Shown: piece after piece, positions 8,443 through 17,239 of the stretch
How the letters are laid out: each line of letters opens with the position of its first letter
Position numbering within the stretch: the first letter of the stretch is position 1
Assembly (NCBI GenBank): GCA_907163375.1
Contig: CAJQUW010001067.1
Location: forward strand, 62,001 to 126,000
From: Prostheceraeus crozeri
Lineage: Eukaryota; Platyhelminthes; Polycladida; Euryleptidae
Length of the DNA stretch: 64,000 nt
Reading direction: 5' to 3'
Program-made: the position numbers and the translations under genes
The notes under the pieces: generated by a model
Seen by the model: the letters and a program-made list of their open reading frames with translations, nothing else
Database searches by the model: none
Told to the model about the DNA's origin: nothing

Positions 8443-9662
8443 TCACTGTCGATCACTTAGATGAAAGATGTCGGCACGACGCATCCAAGAGTTCATACTT
8501 GAAGGATAACCAGTCCATTTAACAAGACACCATTCTTCACCTTGCCGTTTTTTACATCGAATGATTTTCTCTACCAAATATTTTTCACTTTCAGTGACTA
8601 CCTCAATCTCATCGCGGTAAAAGCTACCCTCAATTTCTTCATTATCGTAATCTTTCAACTTGTAGGTGGTCGGAGAGTCTTTTTGATTAATCCTTGATAC
8701 TGTAAATACCTCCTCTGTCCAATTCGGAAGGTACCCTTTAGCAAAAACACTTTTCACTTTTGAGATACCAACTTTATCGCCAATTTTCACATCACTTTTC
8801 ACATGAGTGCGTTTACGTTGGAATGATTCGCGCACTTTATCTACATTGTCAGCATGTACATCTACTGGTCTGAGTCCAATAGAACGATGGATAGAGTGAT
8901 TGTAGGCATGGAGTGTATCTTGTAGAACCTTTGTCCAATTTTGTGTCAAGTTGGCAGTAAAATGTCGCCACAAGCGATTTTTTAATGCGCGATTAAAACG
9001 TTCAACGAGTGCAGCTTTATAAGCACTCTTTACACTAAACAACTCAATGTCATGCCTCTCAAATAATCTTGTCAATGCTGATTTTCAAACTCTTTTCCTT
9101 GATCACTCTGAATTCTTTTTGGAATCCGACCTTCTCGAAAAATTGTTTGGAATGCTTTTGCTACTCCTTTCCCTTCTTTAGTTTTTAAAGGTTGAGCCCA
9201 CGCATAACGCGAGAAAATATCAATGACGGTTAAAATAAAGTTATTGTCCGAGTTATGTTTTGAAATGGAGGCGACATCGCACAAATCTGCTTGCCACTGT
9301 TCATCGATGTCATGAACAATATAATGGCGGGTGCGGTACTTCTTTTTCGCTTGTTTGTGGAGTGTATAGGTAGCCTGACCCTTTAACCATCGTTTCACTT
9401 GTGATTGTGGAAGACCACTCGCTTTTGATAATTTCTTGATAGATGCAAATCCTGCCGGATGTTTTACATCATAATAGATTGACTTCAAACGTTCAGTCGA
9501 TGACGACTGACTCTTTTTCCTCCTTCTCATCTTTTTGTTTTCTTGCCTTTCTACATTTACAACAACTGCAGCATTTAGCTTTAGCGGTTTTGCGATCGTG
9601 TTCACATTGCTTAGGGGTTTCATTATGAGAGCTGGCGCAGCAAGTGCAAGTGACAACGACAT
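8443..9662 (-). pseudogene. Retroviral-type integrase with chromodomain, split by a frameshift
   Basis: The upstream part (9662-9072) holds the N-terminal IYYDVKHPAGF helix region and the DDE core up to SDQGKEFENQH. The downstream part (9075-8443) continues with HDIELFSVKSAYKAALVERFNR, a C-terminal beta domain, and a chromodomain (YLVEKIIRCKK...CLVKWTGYP..MNSW). DDE residues are the Asp of QWQADLCD, the Asp of QSDQG and the Glu of VERFNR. The two parts overlap by 4 bp in different frames; joining them needs a -1 shift. I see no canonical slippery heptamer, so a one-base loss is the simplest reading. Polinton integrases insert elements with 6-bp duplications. Confidence 0.88.
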
Positions 9663-9708
9663 TCACCTCTGGCGGCTCATTACATGGCAAGCAACACATC
9701 TGCTTCAT
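9493..9708 (-). CDS. Small cysteine-rich zinc-ribbon-like protein overlapping the integrase start
   Basis: A 71-residue frame from an ATG at 9708 with dense cysteines (CCLPC, CTCC, CEH, CCSCCKC) and an acidic/basic tail. It starts right after the stop of the upstream gene, as expected for tightly packed Polinton genes. It overlaps the first part of the integrase frame, where the integrase N-terminus looks unlike the family; the integrase may begin at an internal ATG at 9530. Either frame could be the real one here. No family recognised. Confidence 0.45.
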   Translation of the reverse strand: MKQMCCLPCNEPPEVNVVVTCTCCASSHNETPKQCEHDRKTAKAKCCSCCKCRKARKQKDEKEEKESVVID

Positions 9709-9709
9709 A

Positions 9710-10402
9710 TTAATAGTCTGAGAACATGTATTTCCTGGGAGGAGCTGTTTTACGTTTTCCTTTTACTAGTTTTAGTGGCGATGTAGATCTACGTCGAGTT
9801 CTTCCTCTTGTTTGCTTAGTGAGTGTGGGAGGGGATGTAGCAGGTGACTTCTTAAACCAATTTGTTGGCATTTTCATCGTCTGAAGCATTGGAGCAGTAG
9901 CCACTGTTGAATCAAGTTCTTTCAATGTCTCATTATTCAAAGCAAATTTTGGTACATTATGCTTTTTCAATAGTTTAAGAAAGTATGACCAACCAGGTGG
10001 AACATTGCCCTGACGGCGCTTTCTACGTGTCGCATACTGAATCAAGTCTTCATAACGTGAAGCATCAATCACTTTATTTTCATCTGTAATGATTTCTCAT
10101 CTATCATTTACATTGAGATGGGGTTCAATACTGTTGAAAAGAGATATGGCATGTGCGCGAGATGCTAAAGGTGTAGCAGTCGATACAGAGTCACGCATCT
10201 TATTCTTCAAGTTTTTCAATTGCTCAACAGTTTCCGATTGTAATAATACAGCACGATGTGGATCTTTGATGTGAACATTTTGCTGATAATCTATTTCTTT
10301 CCTATAAATTTGATTTCCAAGAGGTTGCTTTACTTGCTGCATGGCAGTCAATTGTACATATTCATCCTGAGGAATAACAATCATGCGAGAATAAGAACTC
10401 AT
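9710..10402 (-). pseudogene. Polinton accessory structural-type gene, one in-frame TGA
   Basis: One frame runs from the ATG at 10402 to 9710, broken only by TGA at 10097-10099. The first half (SSYSRMIVIPQDEYVQL...) has the 'VIPxDEYxxL' start seen in small Polinton genes next to the ATPase. The second half has a helical domain (YEDLIQYATRRKRR...PPGWSYFLKLLKKHNVP) and a basic Pro/Arg/Ser tail. Two separate genes are possible, but the frame between the halves is open apart from the TGA, so a single interrupted gene is favoured. Its ATG overlaps the ATPase stop. Function unknown; probably virion-associated. Confidence 0.55.
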
Positions 10403-11064
10403 AGTTTGTAGATAATCATGGGAGTTTTCAAAATATCACTTCGAAATCTAAATTCTTCCGGACACTCTTGCGTAAAGTCAATGAATAAGTAACCGTGTGG
10501 TTTTTCAGTAGCTGCTTGAAAAATTTCAATTAAGGCTTTTGATCCTCTGGGTGCAACTTGTCGCGCTAAAATTTCAAATTGACTTTTATCTCGCGGATTC
10601 TTGAAAATAGCATAATAGTGTGTATTCAGGTTTCGTGTACCAGCTTCTTTTCCATCAGGAAACAAATTTTGTGTGATATAGATGATAAAGCACCTTTTAT
10701 GATGTGCTGCGCTAGTGAACATATCTGTAACATCTTTTGAATTCTTACTTTCTTTTAATAAATCATCCAATACAACAACATCATTAGACTGAAGTTTATC
10801 CACTGGAATAATTCCTTCATGTCGAATAAAGTTGCGACTTTGCAATTCCTGAAACAGCGACGGTTGATAAATACCATAACACCAAATCACTCGATTGATA
10901 GGTTCCTTAAACAACTCCCTTCTTTTATCCAATAAATTCAGCGTGAAAACAGTTTTACCTGCATGAGATGGACCTGATACAGTCAGAACTTTATCACATT
11001 GAAGTCTGAAATCCATTTTATTACTTTGAGATTCAACATTTGTATAATTAACGCTTAGAGCCAA
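10399..11064 (-). CDS. A32-like FtsK/HerA-superfamily packaging ATPase (element A)
   Basis: Walker A is GPSHAGKT at 31-38 and Walker B VVVLDD at 96-101, with the sensor-like FIIYITQN after it. This matches the poxvirus A32/Polinton genome-packaging ATPases. The frame opens at 11064, but the conserved protein begins at the internal MDFRLQ (residue 17), which is also where the homologue in element B starts. The C-terminus (FIDFTQECPEEFRFRSDIL) is likewise shared with B. Intact. Role: pumping DNA into the capsid. Confidence 0.92.
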   Translation of the reverse strand: MALSVNYTNVESQSNKMDFRLQCDKVLTVSGPSHAGKTVFTLNLLDKRRELFKEPINRVIWCYGIYQPSLFQELQSRNFIRHEGIIPVDKLQSNDVVVLDDLLKESKNSKDVTDMFTSAAHHKRCFIIYITQNLFPDGKEAGTRNLNTHYYAIFKNPRDKSQFEILARQVAPRGSKALIEIFQAATEKPHGYLFIDFTQECPEEFRFRSDILKTPMIIYKL

Positions 11065-11404
11065 AGATATTACCCAATAGGTTGCCCACGGCAGGAGCTA
11101 TCATTGGAAGTATTGCTGAAAGGAAACCGCCCTTTTGTGTTAGAGTTTTCCTCTTTCTTTGAAGGGTGACTTTAGGATTAGAGATGAAACGCAATTTCGT
11201 AGCATATCGCTTAAGTAACTTTCGTTGTTTTGGCGCTAATTTCTTCGTCCTCAACTTCCTCACATGAGAAATAATTTCACAAATGAATTTATCGTTAGCA
11301 TGTCGTATAGCATTGTATCGCTGATTTGCTTTCATTCGTCGGAGAGCTTGAATGGCTGAAGAAAACTTTTGACTTTTACGTTTCGTCATTTTACGTTTCG
11401 CCAT
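11048..11404 (-). CDS. Small basic Polinton protein with C-terminal KGGFL hydrophobic segment
   Basis: A 118-residue protein with a highly basic N-terminus (MAKRKMTKRKSQK). A helical region follows (DKFICEIISHVRKL..KKLAPKQRKLLKRYATKLR), then QKGGFLSAILPMIAPAVGNLLG. This is a widespread Polinton small-ORF pattern, probably a pVI-like membrane-active or cement protein with a GG cleavage site. The KL..Q...LK.Y..L helix is echoed in the element B protein at 42337-42759. It overlaps the ATPase start by 17 bp. Confidence 0.7.
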   Translation of the reverse strand: MAKRKMTKRKSQKFSSAIQALRRMKANQRYNAIRHANDKFICEIISHVRKLRTKKLAPKQRKLLKRYATKLRFISNPKVTLQRKRKTLTQKGGFLSAILPMIAPAVGNLLGNIFGSKR

Positions 11405-11455
11405 TTTCCGTGTTAGTCTTTGCTAAAACCTATCTTTACCACATTTGCATAGGTA

Positions 11456-11779
11456 CTAACTATTGCGGCATAAGTGACACTCGAAATGAGCAATATCACA
11501 GTGGTTACATTGGCAAAGTTGAATGCAATTACGTATGAAACAGCGTTGACAAAAAGCATGCTTACATCTCTTGAAGATGCGCTTTTCATTTCCATCCTTT
11601 CGCTTACATACATCGCAACACATAGTTTCACCGTTACTGATGTCTATAGCAAGTCTTTTTGAAGATATGAATTTGCTAGCCTTTTCTAAATAATAGACGC
11701 ATGTACAGAAGGAATATACTTCGAGAGTGAGCAGACATAGCTCGAAAACCAGTTGTGCTACAATCAAGTACCACTGCAT
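11456..11779 (-). CDS. Membrane-anchored RING-finger protein
   Basis: From the ATG at 11779 the protein is 107 residues. A hydrophobic N-terminal segment (WYLIVAQLVFELCLLTL) looks like a membrane anchor. A RING-type zinc site follows: C-x2-C-x13-C-x-H-x2-C-x2-C and then a CxC..C cluster, with a further C-x2-C near the end. RING proteins are usually E3 ubiquitin ligases; viral ones often target host defence or trafficking, but nothing here shows the target. The first six zinc-ligand spacings are identical to those in the second RING gene at 12862, suggesting a duplicated gene pair within this element. Confidence 0.65.
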   Translation of the reverse strand: MQWYLIVAQLVFELCLLTLEVYSFCTCVYYLEKASKFISSKRLAIDISNGETMCCDVCKRKDGNEKRIFKRCKHAFCQRCFIRNCIQLCQCNHCDIAHFECHLCRNS

Positions 11780-11781
11780 TT

Positions 11782-12192
11782 TCAATTTTTCTTTATGGAA
11801 AGTTGAATGTGAATATCTGAAATCGCTTCAATCACTAGACTGCTACCATGATGGTTAAATGCGTTAAGACGTTCAGCAATTTTTATCATATGTCTTTTAA
11901 AAAATTCTGTGGGGTGATCTACCACTTCCATTGAATAAGAAACAAAATGGAAAGAGCGACTTTCCACCTCTTCCTTTCCAAAATGACTAAACTTAATTTT
12001 GGCAACTAATCGCGCCATGACAATGCTATCAGAGAATGTATTCATTAACTCTAGAAATAGAGTGCTAGCATCATCGACCACTGCTTCGATGTCGGTCTCA
12101 TCTTTATGAAAATTTATCACATAATCTTGAACAGCTCCTTTTAAACTTTGCCTATGAAAATGTAATGTTCCGCAGTCGTTTGAGAAAGACAT
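11782..12192 (-). CDS. Small protein resembling the Polinton PolB N-terminal region
   Basis: A 136-residue intact frame. The pattern DSIVMARLVAKIKFSHF ... FFKRHMIKIAERLNAF..HGSSLVIEAISDIHIQLS resembles the 'RI..F...GSGW.I..I..I.I.I' segment that precedes the catalytic part of many Polinton polymerases and occurs in related stand-alone proteins. That comparison is from memory of the family and needs a search. The stop overlaps the start region of the RING gene downstream. Function unknown. Confidence 0.5.
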   Translation of the reverse strand: MSFSNDCGTLHFHRQSLKGAVQDYVINFHKDETDIEAVVDDASTLFLELMNTFSDSIVMARLVAKIKFSHFGKEEVESRSFHFVSYSMEVVDHPTEFFKRHMIKIAERLNAFNHHGSSLVIEAISDIHIQLSIKKN

Positions 12193-12279
12193 GATCGCCC
12201 TTTATCTAACCCATCCATTGCATGAAAACAACAACTCTTCTCATAGTAACATTTATTGAATAACGGTAACAAGCATGTA

Positions 12280-12810
12280 TTATAAATCAATGGTTTGAAA
12301 GAGATAAAATAGATACAGCTGGTAACTATCATACAGCGAGCAATGATAACCATACAGGACTTTGGCAGTGTTGAGGTAAGGAGGAAAGAAGCATTGGTTA
12401 TGAACATAGCTACTACAACGAATAGACAAAATAGGAACACACAAATCCTTAAAACGTTTCGTGACTTCATGATAATGTTGATTCACTCTACTATCCCAAG
12501 GCGGGAGCAAAATATCATCAATGATTAGATTGGGAAATACTTTCCTCTCCTTACCAGGATTATTACAAAAGATGCGTATAACATTGAAAGCAGCTAACCA
12601 TCGTTTAAAGTCAATAAGAAGAGCACTCTCACAAGAAAAGCCATAGTCTTGCAAATATTTCAGATTAAGTCCATGAATGTGTTTTCTCGCCCATTGATCA
12701 ACATTGGGATCGCAGTTGGCATGTTGATGATAGACACTAACAATCTGATATGTCCAATTGTTCATAGCAATAGCACTGAGCTCCTGTACAGGTTCACCCT
12801 CACAATCCAT
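12280..12810 (-). CDS. DEDDh 3'-5' exonuclease-like protein (element A)
   Basis: A 176-residue protein with the order of the DnaQ-like DEDDh motifs: Exo I at residues 2-4 (DCE), the conserved IHG turn at 45-47, an Exo II-like stretch (FCNNPGKERK, about 81-90) whose acidic residue is not obvious, and Exo III HCSLYD at 156-161 (His-x4-Asp). The polymerase exonuclease is of the DEDDy type, so this is a separate gene. Such enzymes trim DNA or RNA 3' ends. The Exo III context (GYHCSLYD...LFYL) is nearly the same in the broken gene of element B at 36475-38555. Start: the ATG directly before the Exo I Asp. Function is inferred. Confidence 0.55.
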   Translation of the reverse strand: MDCEGEPVQELSAIAMNNWTYQIVSVYHQHANCDPNVDQWARKHIHGLNLKYLQDYGFSCESALLIDFKRWLAAFNVIRIFCNNPGKERKVFPNLIIDDILLPPWDSRVNQHYHEVTKRFKDLCVPILSIRCSSYVHNQCFFPPYLNTAKVLYGYHCSLYDSYQLYLFYLFQTIDL

Positions 12811-12861
12811 AAAAATGATGATAGAAGCTTAAAACGGAAATTACACATCTAAGGAAACGTT

Positions 12862-13110
12862 CTATAACATATTACAAAATGAAGAATTACATCGATGCTT
12901 TTCACGACAAAATACACAAATGATATGATGGCAACGAAGAAGTAAAATGTATCTAATAAGACCACGTCTACGACACTCAAAGCACATAAGCGAATTGTCA
13001 TAGGGTAGAGTTAGGAAAGGACTAGTAATTCTCCTTCTTTGATTTGCGTTTTGATGCAGCATTCTTGTCCGACTTGCGCTTCGTACCACTGCTGTTAAGG
13101 ATTTGATCAA
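12862..13110 (-). CDS. Second small RING-like protein
   Basis: The frame gives 82 residues, but the true start is uncertain; internal ATGs at about 13062 and 12987 would still keep the zinc site. The finger is C-x2-C-x13-C-x-H-x2-C-x2-C with two more cysteines after it (CNSSFC). The spacing is identical to that of the RING gene at 11456. It overlaps the end of the spliced gene upstream by 89 bp, in another frame. Probably a ubiquitin-ligase-type protein; the partner is unknown. Confidence 0.5.
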   Translation of the reverse strand: MIKSLTAVVRSASRTRMLHQNANQRRRITSPFLTLPYDNSLMCFECRRRGLIRYILLLRCHHIICVFCREKHRCNSSFCNML

Positions 13111-13796
13111 TTATGTCATCCACGTTGGGTGGTTTTGGAATATATAGGATGGATTCCATATGCATGGAGAGAGAGGCTATTTTATTATCCTTGTGTCGAC
13201 CATAATATAGCCCATTCACTTTGAAAAGGATATCCCAAGTACCTTCTCCGAGCTCATCACATCTGATGGGTATTGAATGATCTCCATCCTTCTTATAGTA
13301 AGTACACCAATGTGATACCGGTAGGCAAATGTGATTACCATCCCAAATCTTTCTATAGGGAGTATCCTTGTCATCTCTAGCCTTCCACTCTTGAGCAAGA
13401 GGAGTAGGAATGTCCATATTTAATGTCACGTACTCCTCAATAATATCAAGTTGGTGGCGAATGTACGGACCCACGGGGATCAGTATGTAGTCCCCATACT
13501 GATTGCGCATTATCTTGACATCCGTGGAAGGGAGCATTCCCGTTTGGAGTACTACGCTATGATCGTCATAACGCAAGACTTGTTTAAATTTACGCTGTAG
13601 CGGTGTAGGATTATGTACCTTGGTTGTTTCTTCCACTGGCCTCAGTTGTAGATGATCTGACCGTAGCGAACCTTGTAACGTTTGACCGCCATTTTTGCCT
13701 ACTAGTGTAGCAGATGGAGTAGATGCCTGAAAATGAAAAAGATTATATTAAGTTTACGTTCAAGGGAGGAGAGGGAGGAAAGTAGCGACTTACCAT
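13022..13796 (-). CDS. Spliced nuclear-type gene; start codon alone on exon 1
   Basis: Exon 2 is 13726-13022; exon 1 contributes only the ATG at 13796-13794. The intron (13793-13727, 67 bp) begins GTAAGT directly after the ATG and ends TTTTCATTTTCAG. Splicing joins the ATG in frame to exon 2 and gives 235 residues. The protein has a beta-rich middle (EGTWDILFKVNGLYYGRHKDNK) that resembles viral ssDNA-binding OB-type domains only loosely. Its Lys/Arg-rich C-terminus looks like a nuclear localisation signal. A TATA box lies about 100 bp upstream of the ATG. Probably the first gene read inward from this end of the element. Function not recognised. Confidence 0.7.
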
Positions 13797-13893
13797 TTTA
13801 GTTGGATAATAGAATAGAATAGAGAGAGAAAATATGCGTCCGTCACTCGTGTGATTCAACGATGGAATGATTTTCACTGTGGAAGGCTCGCTA

Positions 13894-13901
13894 ATTATAT
13901 A
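13894..13901 (-). promoter_or_regulatory. TATA box for the spliced gene
   Basis: Read on the minus strand the sequence is TATATAAT, about 98 bp before the ATG at 13796. It is placed as expected for a 5' leader of about 70 bases that ends at the splice donor after the ATG. Confidence 0.55.
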
Positions 13902-13936
13902 CAAATGCTTGATTCTCATTGGATGATGATCCTCAT

Positions 13937-15440
13937 TGGACAATAACATCAAGCTGATTCCAAATCTGAAATCCGTTTTCCAATCCGATGCTTCGTTTTG
14001 AAGCTACAGCCCAAAACGTCCCAAATTCTAACTCCGTCGTTTTTCGCCAATGTCCCAAAATCTTAAATGGCGTCTCACATCTAAACGAAGACAGATAGGA
14101 ACAAGCCGATTCTTTCAGTGAATTTGTCTCACTCTTAGCTTTCAAACGAGCTATGGCACGACTAAATCCGTTCACTGGAAGCCAAAATCGAAGCGAGCTG
14201 TCCAGAGGGGGGGGGACGTCAGCGAAAATTTTTTCTCTCCGATTGCGTTCAAATTCACCATACCGATGCAGAATTTCACGCTGAATCCGAATCCGGCCTC
14301 CGTTTTCTCATCCGATGCTTCGTTTGGGCGCTACACACCAAAACGTCCCAAATTCTAACTCTGTCGTTTTTTCGAAAAATGTTGAAAATTTTTTCTCGCC
14401 GATTGCCTTGAAACTCACCATACAGATAGAGAATTTCACGCTGATTCCAAATCTGAAATCCGTTTTCCAATCTGATGCTTCGTTTTGAAGCTACAGCCCA
14501 AAACGTCCCAAATTCTAACTCTGTCGTTTTTCGCCAATCTCCCAAAATCTTAAATGGCGTCTCACATCTAAACGAAGACAGATAGGAACAAGCCGATTCT
14601 TTCAGTGAATTTGTCTCACTCTTAGCTTTCAAACGAGCTATGGCACGACTAAATCCGTCCACTGGAAGCCAAAATCGACGCGAGCTGTCCAGAGGGGGGG
14701 GGACGTCAGCGAAAATTTTTCTCTCCGATTGCGTTCAAATTCACCATACCGATGCAGAATTTCACGCTGAATCCGAATCTGGCCTCCGTTTTCTCATCCG
14801 ATGCTTCGTTTGGGCGCTACACACCAAAACGTCCAAAATTCTAACTCTGTCGTTTTTTCGAAAAATGTTGAAAATTTTTTCTCTCCGATTGACTTGAAAC
14901 TCACCATGTTCATAGAGAGTTTCATGCTGATTCCAAATCTGAAATCCGTTTTCCCATCCGATGCTTCGTTTTGACGCTAGAGCCCAGTCCAAAACGTCCA
15001 AAATTCTAACTCTGTCGTTTTTCGCCAATCTCCCAAAATCTTAAATGGCGTCTCACATCTAAACGAAGACAGATATGAACAAGCCGATTCTTTCAGTGAA
15101 TTTGTCTCACTCTTAGCTTTCAAACGAGCTATGGCACGACTAAATCCGTCCACTGGAAGCCAAAATCGAAGGGAGCTGTCCAGAGGGGGGGGACGTCAGC
15201 GAAAATGTCCTTCCACTCGAAACAGCCCATTTTACAACCCAACATTCAGCAGATTGCACGAAAAACATCGCACACTATAGCCTCAAGACTAATCCTGGCG
15301 GTCGCCCAAGTCCACCACGACACTCTATCGTTCCAGAGGGGGGGAGTCAGCGAACAGTTTGTGAACGTGGACCCACCTGGGCGGCACACCACGACACTCT
15401 GTCGTTCCAGAGGGGGGGACGTCAGCGATGGCGGCCATCT
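13937..15440. repeat. Tandem ~485-bp repeats with G-run/ACGTCA boxes, probable terminal region of element A
   Basis: About three units start near 13950, 14440 and 14925. Each unit contains two related sub-repeats carrying CCGATGCTTCGTTT and AACGTCCCAAATTCTAACTC. A box CCAGAGGGGGGG(G)ACGTCAGCG recurs near 14201, 14690, 15180, 15332 and 15409, with slightly different G lengths. ACGTCA is a CREB/ATF-type core. Polinton terminal inverted repeats often contain such tandem repeats, but the left end of the element is outside the window, so the boundary cannot be fixed. No gene: the frames seen here follow the repeat. Confidence 0.6.
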
Positions 15441-17239
15441 TGCGCTATCTGGTGTTTGTCACTTGCTTACTATTGATGACGGCAGGGTTCATATTCTTGT
15501 GGGCTCATATAATTCGTTTTTCGTGATACAACTTCATGCATGTGAGCATGCTCATCAATCAAATTACATTGCTTTTTTCCTAATGAAGTGATGCTATGCT
15601 TTGTGTATGTCTTTTGCATCCAGTCAAGTCAATTTTACCATATTATCAAAATGCAGCCCAGTCGTCTCTACCCGTTGCCGCATTTTTTTGTGTGTTGATG
15701 TTTCTCTTCCCGATTTCTCTCCCCGATTTCTCTTCCCTATGTCTGCACCTGTTTACTGCGTGTTAAGATGGCTTCGTGCAAGCTTTCTACAAATCTATAC
15801 TTTTTCAAACTAATTGTACCTACCAGTGTGAATTTCGTTTTCGCTCCTTATCAAATTGACGGTTGTCTTGTTCATTGATTGGAAACTCAGGTCTCTGTGA
15901 TCATTAGGAATCAATAATTTTCCATTGGCTTCAACAACAATCATTGACCAACACAACAATCAGTCGATCTACAGATGATTTATCTGGCTGAGAAGGAATG
16001 GTTCACATAGTATTTCTATAGCGGGTATTTTTCATCCATGATAACCTTCGTTTACTTTTTTCCACCACTGCTAAGTAATGTCATAAATGGAAGCCGAGAA
16101 TTAGTACCCATTGATTGAATTGGAAAACTGTGGACATCTGCATTGATGACGGCAGGGTTCATTCATATTCTTGTGGGCACATATACACTGTAATTCGTTT
16201 TTCGTGATACAACTTCATGCATGTGAGCATGCTCATCAATCAAATTACATTGCTTTTTTCCTAATGAAGTGATGCTATGCTTTGTGTATGTCTTTTGCAT
16301 CCAGTCAAGTCAATTTTCCCACATTATCAAAATGCAGCCCAGTCTTCACTACCCGTTGGCGCATTTTCTTGTATGTTGATGTTTCTCTTCCCTATGTCTG
16401 CACATGTTTAGTGCATGTTAAGATGGCTTCGTGCAAGCTTTCTACAAATCTATGCTTTCTCAAACTAATTGTACCTGCCAGTGTGAATTACGTTTTCGCT
16501 CCTTATCAAATTGACGGTTGTCTTGTTCATTGATTGGAAACTCGGGTCTCTGTGATCATTAGGAATCAATAATTTTCCATTGGCTTCAACAACATTCATT
16601 GACCAACACAATAATCAGTCGATCCACACATGATTTATCTGGCTGAGAAGGAATGCTTCACATAGTATTTCTATAGCGGGTATTTTTCATCCATGATAAC
16701 CTTCGTTTACTTTTTGCACCACTGCTAAGTAATGTCACAAATGGAAGCCGAGAAATAGTACCCATTGATTGAATTGGAAAACTGTGGACATCTGCATTGA
16801 TGACGGCAGGGTTCATATTCTTGTGGGCTCATATAATTCGTTTTTCGTGATACAACTTCATTTATGTGAGCATGCTCATCAATCAAATTACATTCCTTTT
16901 TTCCTAATGAAGTGATGCTATGCTTTGTGTATGTCTTTTGCATCCAGTCAAGTCAATTTTGCCATATTATCAAAATGCATCCCAGTCGTCTCTACCCGTT
17001 GCCGAACTTTTTTGTGTGTTGATGTTTCTCTCCCCGATTTCTCTTCCCTACATCTACAGCTGTTTACTGCACAATAAGATGGCTTCGTGCAAGGTTTCTA
17101 CAAATCTATACTTTTTCAAACTTTATATACCTGCCAATGTGAATTTCGTTTTCCCTCCTTATCAAATTGACGGTTGTCCTGTTCATTGATTGAAAAATCA
17201 GGTCTCTGTGATCATTAGGAATCAATAATTTTCCATTGT

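Noticed and set aside
9072-9075. Programmed -1 frameshift in the integrase
   Set aside because: No canonical slippery heptamer is visible, and other core genes are also damaged, so mutation is simpler.
13937-15028. Minus-strand frames of 80-128 codons in the terminal repeats
   Set aside because: The same frame recurs with each tandem unit and has no recognisable domain.
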